5,517 bases of DNA, taken from NCBI RefSeq assembly GCF_937858865.1, contig NZ_CALLYO010000106.1, positions 1-5,517 of the forward strand, written 5' to 3'. A model generated the notes under the pieces. It was not told the DNA's origin, made no database searches, and was given only the letters and a program-made list of their open reading frames with translations. Position 1 is the stretch's first letter; every line of letters begins with the position of its first letter. Below, piece by piece: positions 1 to 5,517 of the stretch. Source of the DNA: an uncultured Amaricoccus sp. (lineage in GTDB: Bacteria; Pseudomonadota; Alphaproteobacteria; Rhodobacterales; Rhodobacteraceae). The position numbers were made by a program, and so were the translations under genes.

Positions 1-2757
1 AACCGGGTGACGGAGATCGCCGCCCGCTTCGGCGACCTGCCCGGCCCGGCGCGGGCGCTCGTCGAGGGAACCGCCGGCTGCTCGACCTTCCTCGCCGGCC
101 TCATCGAGCGCGAGGCGGACTGGCTGCGCGCGGCGCTCGACACCCCACTGGAGGACACGCTGGCCGCGACGCTGGCCGCGATGCCGGCCGAGGGCACGGC
201 GGCGCTCGCCGACTCGCTGCGCATCGCCCGCGGGCGGGTCGCGCTCCTGACCGCGCTCGCCGACCTCGGCGGCGCCTGGGGGCTCGCGGAGGTGACCGGC
301 GCGCTGACCGCGCTCGCCGACCACGCCGTCGGGCTCGGGCTCGCCGCCCTCGTCGCCGAAGAGATCGCCCGCGGCAAGATCCCCGGCGCGACCGAGGCCG
401 ACATCGCCGAGGCGGCCGGCATGTTCGTCCTCGCCATGGGCAAGATGGGAGCGGGCGAGCTCAACTATTCCTCCGACATCGACCTCATCGTCCTCTTCGA
501 CGAAAGCCGCCACGACCCGGACGACTATGCCGACGTGCGCAAGGCTTTCATCCGCGTCACCCAGCGTCTGGTAAAACTCCTCTCCGAGGTCACCGCCACC
601 GGCTACGTCTTCCGCGTCGACCTGCGCCTGCGCCCCGACCCCTCGGTCACGCCGGTCTGCATCGCCTCCGACCCCGCCGAGCATTATTACGAGAGCGTCG
701 GCCGCACCTGGGAGCGCGCCGCCTACATCAAGGCCCGCCCCTGCGCCGGCGCCATCGCCGCCGGCGAGGCCTTCCTCGCCCGCCTCCACCCCTTCATCTG
801 GCGGCGCCACCTCGACTTCGCCGCCATCGAGGACGCCCAGGACATCCGCCAGCGCATCCGCGCCCACAAGGGCCTCGCCGGCCCGCTCAAGCTCCCCGGC
901 CACGACATCAAGCTCGGCCAGGGCGGCATCCGCGACATCGAGTTCTTCACCCAGACCCGCCAGCTCATCACCGGCGGCCGCGACGAGGGCCTGCGCCAGC
1001 GTCAGACCCTCGCCGCCCTCTCGGCCCTCGCCGACAAGGGCTGGGTCGACCGCGAGGCCGCCGGGACGCTATCGGCCGCCTACGTCGCCCACCGCGAGCT
1101 CGAGCATCGGCTGCAGATGCTCGAGGACGCACAGACCCAGCGGCTGCCGGAGAGCCCGGAGGAGATGGCGCGCCTCGCCGACTTCTGCGACCGGCCGCTC
1201 GCCGGGATGGAGGAGGAGATCCGCGCCCGCCTCGAGACGGTGAAGGCGCTGACCGAGCCCTTCTTCCTCCCCGAGGAGCGCAGCACCGAAGCCCCCTCCC
1301 CCGAGGCCGTCTTCGCCGACCCGGCGAGCGCCGAGGCCACGATGGCCGCCTGGCGCCGCCTGCCCGCCCTCCGCAGCGAGCGCGCCCGCGGCATCTTCCG
1401 CCGCCTCGAGCCCGAGCTCCTCCGCCGCATGGCGAGCGCCGCCAGCCCCGACGCCGCCCTCGCCTCGCTCGACGCCTTCCTCTCCCGCCTCCCCGCCGGC
1501 GTGCAGATCTTCTCGCTGATGCAGGCCAACCCGCCGCTCCTCGACCTCCTGATCGACATCTGCGGCAGCGCGCCCGAGCTCGCCCGCCACCTCGGCGCCA
1601 ACGCCGGCGTCCTCGACGCCGTCATCAGCGCCGACTTCTACCGCCCGCTCCACAGCGCCTCCGAGCTGCGCGCCCAGCTCGCCGAGCGCCTGCGCACCGC
1701 GCCCGACTACGAGGGCGCCCTCAACGCCGCCCGGGTCTGGATGCGCGAGCGCCACTTCCGCATCGGCGTCCACCTGCTGCGCGGCCTCGCCGAGCCTGAG
1801 GAGGCCGCCGCCGCCTACTCCGCCGTCGCGGAGGCCGTCCTCGGCGCGCTCTGGCCGGTCACGATCGCCGACTTCGCCATCCGCCACGGCCCCCCGCCCG
1901 GCGCCGGGGCGGCCGTCGTGGCCATGGGCAAGCTCGGCTCGCGCGAGATGACCGTCTCCTCCGACCTCGACCTCATCGTCATCTACGACGCGCAAGGGGC
2001 GGAGACCTCCGAGGGCCGCCGCCCGCTGCCGGTCACCACCTACTACGCCCGGCTCACCCAGGCGCTCATCTCCGCCCTCTCCGCCCCCACCGCCGAGGGC
2101 ATCCTCTACAGGGTCGACATGCGGCTGCGCCCGTCAGGCCGCTCCGGCCCGGTCGCCACCGCGCTCGCCGCCTTCCGCCGCTACCAGGCCGAGGAGGCCT
2201 GGACCTGGGAGCATCTCGCGCTCACCCGCGCCCGCGTCGTCGCCGGGCCGGCCGCCCTCGGCGAGGAGGTGCACGCCACGATCGCCGCCGTCCTCGCCCG
2301 CCCGCACGACCCGGCCAAGGTCGTCGCCGACGCCGCCGACATGCGCCGCCGCCTCGCCGAGGCGCAGGAGGCCGCCGCCGCCGACCCCTGGGAGGTGAAG
2401 CTCGGCCCCGGCCGGATGATGGACATCGAGCTCCTCGCCCAGACCGGCGCCCTCCTCCACCCGCCGGCCGGCACCCGCAGCCCGAAGCGGATGCTCGCCC
2501 GCCTCGGCAAGGCGGGCTGGATCGCCCCTACCGACGCCGCCTTCCTCGCCGCCGCCCTCGGCCGGCTCGCCGATCTGCAGCAGATCCTCCGCCTCGCCAG
2601 CGACCGCACCATCGACCCCGCCGCCGGCGGCGCCGGCCTCGTCCGCCTGGTCCTCGCCGCCACCGGCGAGCCCGACCTCGACACCCTCCGCCGCACCCTC
2701 GCCACCGACGCCGACCGCGCCGCCGCCATCATCGCCGCCCGGCTCGCCACCCCATGA
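1..2757 (+). CDS. glnE: Bifunctional glutamine synthetase adenylyltransferase / adenylyl-removing enzyme (5' end probably outside the window)
   Basis: This cytosolic enzyme attaches AMP to glutamine synthetase and removes it again, under PII and glutamine control, to set ammonia assimilation. Numbering from the GTG at position 7 (916 residues), two nucleotidyltransferase modules are visible. The N-terminal one (adenylyl removal in the family) has AMGKMGAGELNYSSDID, with metal-binding D157 and D159, then RVDLRLRP with D205 and GGIRDIEF near 306-313. The C-terminal one (adenylylation) has AMGKLGSREMTVSSDLD, with D653 and D655, and RVDMRLRPSG with D704. Its second GGIRDIEF-like block is degenerate (GPGRMMDIEL, 800-809). 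The frame is open to base 1. Compared with E. coli GlnE, as I remember it, the first DxD pair lies some 15 residues early, so the true start is probably just upstream; GTG at 7 is the only start visible here. The stop overlaps an ATG (ATGA) of the next frame. Family assignment is very secure; the start is not. Confidence 0.96.
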   Translation, partial: NRVTEIAARFGDLPGPARALVEGTAGCSTFLAGLIEREADWLRAALDTPLEDTLAATLAAMPAEGTAALADSLRIARGRVALLTALADLGGAWGLAEVTGALTALADHAVGLGLAALVAEEIARGKIPGATEADIAEAAGMFVLAMGKMGAGELNYSSDIDLIVLFDESRHDPDDYADVRKAFIRVTQRLVKLLSEVTATGYVFRVDLRLRPDPSVTPVCIASDPAEHYYESVGRTWERAAYIKARPCAGAIAAGEAFLARLHPFIWRRHLDFAAIEDAQDIRQRIRAHKGLAGPLKLPGHDIKLGQGGIRDIEFFTQTRQLITGGRDEGLRQRQTLAALSALADKGWVDREAAGTLSAAYVAHRELEHRLQMLEDAQTQRLPESPEEMARLADFCDRPLAGMEEEIRARLETVKALTEPFFLPEERSTEAPSPEAVFADPASAEATMAAWRRLPALRSERARGIFRRLEPELLRRMASAASPDAALASLDAFLSRLPAGVQIFSLMQANPPLLDLLIDICGSAPELARHLGANAGVLDAVISADFYRPLHSASELRAQLAERLRTAPDYEGALNAARVWMRERHFRIGVHLLRGLAEPEEAAAAYSAVAEAVLGALWPVTIADFAIRHGPPPGAGAAVVAMGKLGSREMTVSSDLDLIVIYDAQGAETSEGRRPLPVTTYYARLTQALISALSAPTAEGILYRVDMRLRPSGRSGPVATALAAFRRYQAEEAWTWEHLALTRARVVAGPAALGEEVHATIAAVLARPHDPAKVVADAADMRRRLAEAQEAAAADPWEVKLGPGRMMDIELLAQTGALLHPPAGTRSPKRMLARLGKAGWIAPTDAAFLAAALGRLADLQQILRLASDRTIDPAAGGAGLVRLVLAATGEPDLDTLRRTLATDADRAAAIIAARLATP

Positions 2758-2758
2758 C

Positions 2759-2765
2759 AGAGGAG
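2759..2765 (+). promoter_or_regulatory. Strong Shine-Dalgarno site that decides the SDR start
   Basis: AGAGGAG lies six bases before the ATG at 2772. It stands out in a GC-rich region where the other starts lack a clear site. It favours initiation at 2772 over the in-frame ATG at 2754, which overlaps the glnE stop and has only C-rich sequence in front of it. Confidence 0.8.
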
Positions 2766-2771
2766 ACACCC

Positions 2772-3461
2772 ATGCCCGACGCCAAGGTCCTGCTCATCAC
2801 CGGCGCCTCCAGCGGCATCGGGCTGGCGACCGCCCGCGCCGCCGCCGCGCGCGGCTGGCGCCTGGCGCTCGCCGCCCGCTCGCGCGACCGTCTCGAGGAT
2901 TTCGTTGCCGACGCCGGTCCCGACGTCGCCCTGGCCATCCGCACCGACGTCACCGACCCCGCCGACCAGGAGCGCATGGCCGAGGCGGCGGTCGCGCGCT
3001 TCGGCCGCATCGACGCGGTCTTCGCCAACGCCGGCATCGGCGGCGTGCCCGGCGGCTTCTCCGCCGCCCCGCCGGAGAGCTGGCGCGCCATGGTCGAGAC
3101 CAACATCCTCGGCGTCGCCTATACCCTGCGCGCCACGCTGCCGCACGTGAAGGCCGCGCGCGGCCACGTGCTCATCACCGGTTCGGTCGCCGGCCGCCGC
3201 ACGCTGGCGGGGTCGATGTACTCCGCCACCAAGTGGGCGGTGACCGCCATCGGCTACGGCCTGCGCGAGGAGCTGCGCGGCACCGGCGTTCGCGTCACCC
3301 TGATCGAGCCCGGCACGGTCGACACCCCGTTCTTCGACGCCCCGAGGCCCGAGGGCCTGATGCCGGAGGACGTGGCACGAGCCGTCCTCTACGCCCTGGA
3401 GCAACCCCCGACGGTCGACGTGCACGAGCTGACCGTGCTTCCCACGCCGCCCCTCGCCTGA
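2772..3461 (+). CDS. Classical SDR-family NAD(P)-dependent oxidoreductase
   Basis: This is a cytosolic Rossmann-fold oxidoreductase of 229 residues, a normal length for a classical short-chain dehydrogenase/reductase. The cofactor motif TGASSGIG is at 10-17, D59-V60 follows the third strand, NAG is at 86-88 and N111 sits in the central helix. The catalytic set is S138, Y150 and K154 (YSATK), followed by EPGTVDTPF, which closes over the cofactor. R36 at the end of the second strand, with no Asp there, suggests NADP(H) (inference). The C-terminal stretch VHELTVLPTP resembles the YdfG-like group (COG4221 type), whose members act on hydroxy acids and amino acids, but the substrate here cannot be assigned. 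The start at 2772 is chosen for its strong ribosome binding site and a typical N-terminus; an ATG at 2754 would add six residues. It lies 14 bases past the glnE stop, and its stop overlaps the next start. Confidence 0.93.
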   Translation: MPDAKVLLITGASSGIGLATARAAAARGWRLALAARSRDRLEDFVADAGPDVALAIRTDVTDPADQERMAEAAVARFGRIDAVFANAGIGGVPGGFSAAPPESWRAMVETNILGVAYTLRATLPHVKAARGHVLITGSVAGRRTLAGSMYSATKWAVTAIGYGLREELRGTGVRVTLIEPGTVDTPFFDAPRPEGLMPEDVARAVLYALEQPPTVDVHELTVLPTPPLA

Positions 3462-4363
3462 TGCTGCCCATCGTCTTCCATCCCGACTATGTCGCGCCGC
3501 CCCGCCGCGGCCACCCCTTCCCGATGTCGAAGTACGGCTACCTGCGCGACGCGCTCGTCGCCCGCCGCCTGCTGCCCGCCGCCGGGGGCTTTCTCGCCCC
3601 CGCCGCGGCGAGCGTCGCCCGGGTCGCCGCCGTGCACGCCCTTCCCTACGTCGAGCGGGTGGCGAACCAGACGCTCGACGCCGCCGAGGAGCGCGCCATC
3701 GGCCTGCCCAACACCGCCGCCGTCGCCCGCCGCGGCTTCCTCTCGGCCGCCGGGACGCTCCTCGCCGCGCGGCTCGCGCTCGAGCAGGGGATCGCCTGCA
3801 ACATGGCCGGCGGCTCGCACCACGCCGGCCCGGATGGCGGGGCGGGCTTCTGCGTCTTCAACGACGTCGCCGTCGCGGCGCAGGCACTGCTCGACGAGGG
3901 CATCGCCGCCCGAATCCTCGTCATCGACTGCGACGTGCACCAGGGCGACGGCACCGCCCGCATCTTCGCCGGTCGCCCCGAGGTCCTCACCCTCTCGCTC
4001 CACGCCGAGCGCAACTACCCGGCTGAGAAGGCCCGCTCGGACCTCGACCTGCCGCTCCCCGACGGCCTCGGCGACCGCGCCTATCTCGAGGCCCTCGCCC
4101 AGGCCCTCGCCGCGGTCGCCGCCTTCCGGCCGGCGATCGCCTTCTACAATGCCGGCGTCGATCCGCATGCCGGAGACCGGCTCGGCCGGCTCGCGCTCAG
4201 CGACGCCGGGCTCCGCGCCCGCGACCGGCTGGTGACCGAATGGGCCCGCCGCCGGCGGCTGCCGCTCGCCTGCGTGCTCGGCGGCGGCTACGACAGCGAT
4301 CCGGCCCGGCTCGCCGCGGGCCACGCCCTCCTCTTCGAGGAGGCCGCGCGCGTCGCCGCCTGA
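3461..4363 (+). CDS. Histone deacetylase-fold family protein, class IV (HDAC11)-like
   Basis: This 300-residue protein has the arginase/deacetylase fold. Bacterial members are zinc hydrolases that remove acyl groups from proteins, polyamines or other small amides. Zinc and catalytic residues can be placed by motif. The His pair H120-H121 is in GGSHHAGPDGGAGFCVFND. D158 and H160 (zinc ligands) are in IDCDVHQGDG, together with D156. The third ligand D234 is in NAGVDPHAGDRLG, and the transition-state Tyr is Y277 in GGGYD. The N-terminal HPDY and KYGYLRDAL, the HAERNYP block and the NAG-D-GDRLG block are closest to the class IV (HDAC11-like) pattern. All expected active-site residues are present, so it should be active; the substrate is unknown. 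An open frame runs upstream to 3233, but that part lies inside the SDR gene and is low-complexity, so ATG 3461 is preferred. That ATG shares its A with the SDR stop (TGATG) and has no Shine-Dalgarno site, which suggests reinitiation after SDR translation. Confidence 0.92.
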   Translation: MLPIVFHPDYVAPPRRGHPFPMSKYGYLRDALVARRLLPAAGGFLAPAAASVARVAAVHALPYVERVANQTLDAAEERAIGLPNTAAVARRGFLSAAGTLLAARLALEQGIACNMAGGSHHAGPDGGAGFCVFNDVAVAAQALLDEGIAARILVIDCDVHQGDGTARIFAGRPEVLTLSLHAERNYPAEKARSDLDLPLPDGLGDRAYLEALAQALAAVAAFRPAIAFYNAGVDPHAGDRLGRLALSDAGLRARDRLVTEWARRRRLPLACVLGGGYDSDPARLAAGHALLFEEAARVAA

Positions 4364-4405
4364 AGCGCGCTTGACGGCCCCGCCCCCCGCCCACTACCGA
4401 AGCAC

Positions 4406-5155
4406 ATGGACACGCGCTTGCAGATCGGCTGCTGGATCGGCCTCCCGAGCCCGGAGGCGGCCGAGATCGTCGGCGGCACCGGCTTCGACTTCGCGATCGT
4501 CGACCTCGAGCACGGCGTCGCCGGCATGGAGACGGCGATCCGCATGATGATGGCGCTGACCGCCACCGGCACGCCGCCCTTCGTGCGCATCCCCGAGCCG
4601 AGCGACGGCTGGATCAAGCGCGCGCTCGACGCCGGCGCCGCCGGCGTCATCGTCCCGCGCGTCGAGGACGCGGGCACCGCCCGGCGGCTCGCCGGCTTCG
4701 CGACCTACGGGCCCGAGGGACGCCGCGGCGAGGGCACGGCCGTCGCGCGCGGCGCCCGCTGGGGCCGCGACGCCGGCGGCTACCGCAGCCGCTGGCGCGA
4801 GACGGGCGGGCTGGTGCTGCAGATCGAATCGCCGGCCGGCCTCGCCGTCGCCGCCGAGATCGCCGCCGTCCCCGGCGTCACCCAGCTCTTCTTCGGCCCG
4901 TCCGACTTCTCCGCCTGCCTCGGGGCCGAGCTCGCCGACCCGCGCGTCGCCGAGGCCGCCCGCGAGGTGGCGCGCATCGCCCGCGCCGCCGGCCGCGAGG
5001 CGGGGACGGTCACCTTCCCGGGCTCGGGCTTCGCCGAGCTCGCCGCCATGGGATACACGCACGTCCTCGGCGCGTCGGACATCGCGCTTCTCGTCCCGGC
5101 GCTCGACGCGCATCTCGAGGCCGCCCGTCGCGAGCTCGGCCGTGGCCAAGGGTGA
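4406..5155 (+). CDS. HpcH/HpaI aldolase family protein
   Basis: This 249-residue protein is a class II (metal-dependent) pyruvate aldolase-type TIM barrel of the HpaI / 2-dehydro-3-deoxyglucarate aldolase group. Family members cleave 2-oxo-4-hydroxy acids to pyruvate plus an aldehyde. The N-terminal GCWIGLPSPEAAEI and IVDLEHG (general-base H36) are typical. R61 in FVRIPEP binds substrate in relatives. AGAAGVIVPRVED is at about 77-88 and YGPEGRRG at 101-108. The metal ligands are E141 in LQIESPAG and D167 in FFGPSDFSACLG. All expected catalytic residues are present. The exact substrate cannot be told: relatives handle hydroxyphenylacetate-pathway, glucarate or rhamnonate intermediates, and no genes for those pathways are visible here. 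ATG 4406 follows a 42-base gap after the deacetylase-like gene and lacks a good Shine-Dalgarno site; only GAAG lies three bases before it. The N-terminal length fits the family. Confidence 0.93.
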   Translation: MDTRLQIGCWIGLPSPEAAEIVGGTGFDFAIVDLEHGVAGMETAIRMMMALTATGTPPFVRIPEPSDGWIKRALDAGAAGVIVPRVEDAGTARRLAGFATYGPEGRRGEGTAVARGARWGRDAGGYRSRWRETGGLVLQIESPAGLAVAAEIAAVPGVTQLFFGPSDFSACLGAELADPRVAEAAREVARIARAAGREAGTVTFPGSGFAELAAMGYTHVLGASDIALLVPALDAHLEAARRELGRGQG

Positions 5156-5408
5156 GCTCGCCTGCGATCCGCGCGGGCTGATCCTCGAGGCCTACCGCAT
5201 GCAGCTCACGCCCGAGGACGCGCGGACCATCTTCCTCGACTGGGCGCTCGGGCCGGAGGCGGGCGAGGCCGGCGCGATCGCCGAGCTCCTCGCCCACTAC
5301 GCCGCCCGCCAGCCCGACCATCCGATGTCCGCCGTCCTGCGCGCCGCCGCCGCTGAGACGGCGCCGACGCCCGGCCGGCGCGGCGGCTATCGGGCTCGGC
5401 GCCGCTGA
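5142..5408 (+). CDS. Small conserved-looking protein of unknown function (88 residues)
   Basis: The reading frame begins at GTG 5142, overlaps the last 14 bases of the aldolase gene in another frame, and ends at TGA 5406-5408. I do not recognise a named family. The sequence looks like a real compact helical protein: ACDPRGLILEAYRMQ, then a segment beginning TPEDARTIFLDWALG, a helix with AIAELLAHYAARQPDHPMSAVL, and a basic tail GRRGGYRARRR that might bind nucleic acid or another acidic partner (inference). It has no signal peptide or membrane segment. The residues before the first internal ATG (5199) contain the ordered-looking ACDPRGLILEAYR block, so the GTG start is preferred even though no strong ribosome binding site is seen. 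The overlap suggests translation coupled to the aldolase. The amino-acid mix (Trp, Tyr, His, Phe, Met) is richer than in the Arg/Ala/Pro shadow frames, which supports a real gene. Confidence 0.75.
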   Translation: MAKGELACDPRGLILEAYRMQLTPEDARTIFLDWALGPEAGEAGAIAELLAHYAARQPDHPMSAVLRAAAAETAPTPGRRGGYRARRR

Positions 5409-5467
5409 CCGGCCCTTCTCCAGGTGAATTGTCCGGTCCTGTCGCGCGCGCCGCACGCGTTAGGCAT

Positions 5468-5515
5468 GAATCTCGACTGAATCGGGGGATTCCCAAAGGC
5501 GGGTGTTTCTGATTC
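5468..5515. promoter_or_regulatory. Cluster of four GANTC (CcrM-type) sites
   Basis: GAATC occurs at 5468-5472 and 5479-5483, and GATTC at 5488-5492 and 5511-5515. GANTC is the methylation target of the alphaproteobacterial cell-cycle methyltransferase CcrM, and sites in promoters can couple transcription to replication. By eye the rest of the window holds only about three GANTC sites (near 211, 3912 and 4826). The dense grouping in non-coding DNA is direct; a regulatory role is inference. Confidence 0.4.
5479..5492. repeat. Short inverted repeat GAATC-GGGG-GATTC
   Basis: Perfect five-base arms flank four G residues. The right arm also begins GATTCCC, which occurs again as a direct copy at 5511-5517, with starts 23 bases apart. 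The arms are too short for a strong hairpin and there is no following T-tract, so a protein-binding site or part of a mobile-element end is more likely than a terminator. Confidence 0.45.
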
Positions 5516-5517
5516 CC

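Larger units (their letters stand above)
5409..5517. other. Non-coding right edge with a drop in GC content
   Basis: No credible gene lies in these 109 bases. The first half remains GC-rich and includes a CG run near 5441-5452. From 5461 to the end, 30 of 57 bases are G or C (about 53%), far below the coding sequence to the left. This is the only appreciable non-coding DNA in the window. It may hold the promoter of a gene beyond the edge, or the end of an inserted element. No clear -35/-10 pair and no T-tract terminator are visible. Confidence 0.6.

Noticed and set aside
1069..1995. Long minus-strand open frame (308 codons) inside glnE
   Set aside because: It is Gly/Ala/Glu/Val-rich with no recognisable motif and lies wholly antisense to a secure glnE. 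Such frames arise because GC-rich codons rarely give stop codons on the other strand.
2181..3425. Minus-strand open frame of 414 codons across the glnE/SDR junction
   Set aside because: It is low-complexity, has no domain motifs, and is antisense to two well-supported genes.
3233..3460. Possible N-terminal extension of the deacetylase-like protein
   Set aside because: The extra 76 residues are Arg/Ala/His-rich, lie inside the SDR coding region and match no family. ATG 3461 gives a normal family N-terminus.
3389..4324. Minus-strand open frame of 311 codons opposite the deacetylase-like gene
   Set aside because: It is a repetitive Gly/Ala/Glu/Arg composition shadow with no motif; the + strand frame carries a complete active site.
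4363..4372. Perfect ten-base palindrome AAGCGCGCTT just after the deacetylase-like stop
   Set aside because: It has no loop for a terminator and no second copy, and a short GC-rich palindrome can arise by chance; an operator role has no support.
5380..5405. GCGGCG ... CGCCGC possible hairpin at the end of the small gene
   Set aside because: The six-base GC stem has a 14-base loop and no T-tract, and it lies inside coding sequence. Such pairings are expected by chance at this GC content.

Overview
The window looks like a chromosomal stretch of a very GC-rich alphaproteobacterium. Third codon positions are almost all G or C. The GlnE N-terminus and the general protein style suggest the Rhodobacterales or a relative, but the genus cannot be read from this sequence. 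All convincing genes lie on the + strand and are packed tightly, leaving almost no non-coding DNA until the last ~110 bases.

Layout: (1) 1-2757 is glnE, the two-domain glutamine synthetase adenylyltransferase/adenylyl-removing enzyme, probably missing its first residues at the left edge. (2) 2772-3461 is a classical short-chain dehydrogenase/reductase, whose strong ribosome binding site lies just past the glnE stop. (3) 3461-4363 is a histone-deacetylase-fold hydrolase resembling the class IV (HDAC11-like) group, with its start codon overlapping the SDR stop by one base. (4) After a 42-base gap, 4406-5155 is an HpcH/HpaI-type class II aldolase. (5) 5142-5408 is a small 88-residue protein of unknown function that overlaps the aldolase end by 14 bases. 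(6) 5409-5517 is non-coding and much less GC-rich towards its end, with four GANTC sites and short repeats within its last 50 bases.

The first three genes look translationally linked, and all five are probably co-transcribed or nearly so. They do not form an obvious single pathway. GlnE tunes nitrogen assimilation by modifying glutamine synthetase. The SDR, the deacetylase-like amidohydrolase and the aldolase could each act on small carbonyl or acylated metabolites, but no shared substrate can be read from the sequence. I see no CRISPR array, no RNA gene, no complete mobile element and no convincing new defence or regulatory system. The most unusual non-coding signal is the GANTC-dense, composition-shifted right edge. 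It could be a CcrM-methylated promoter region or the beginning of an inserted element that continues outside the window.
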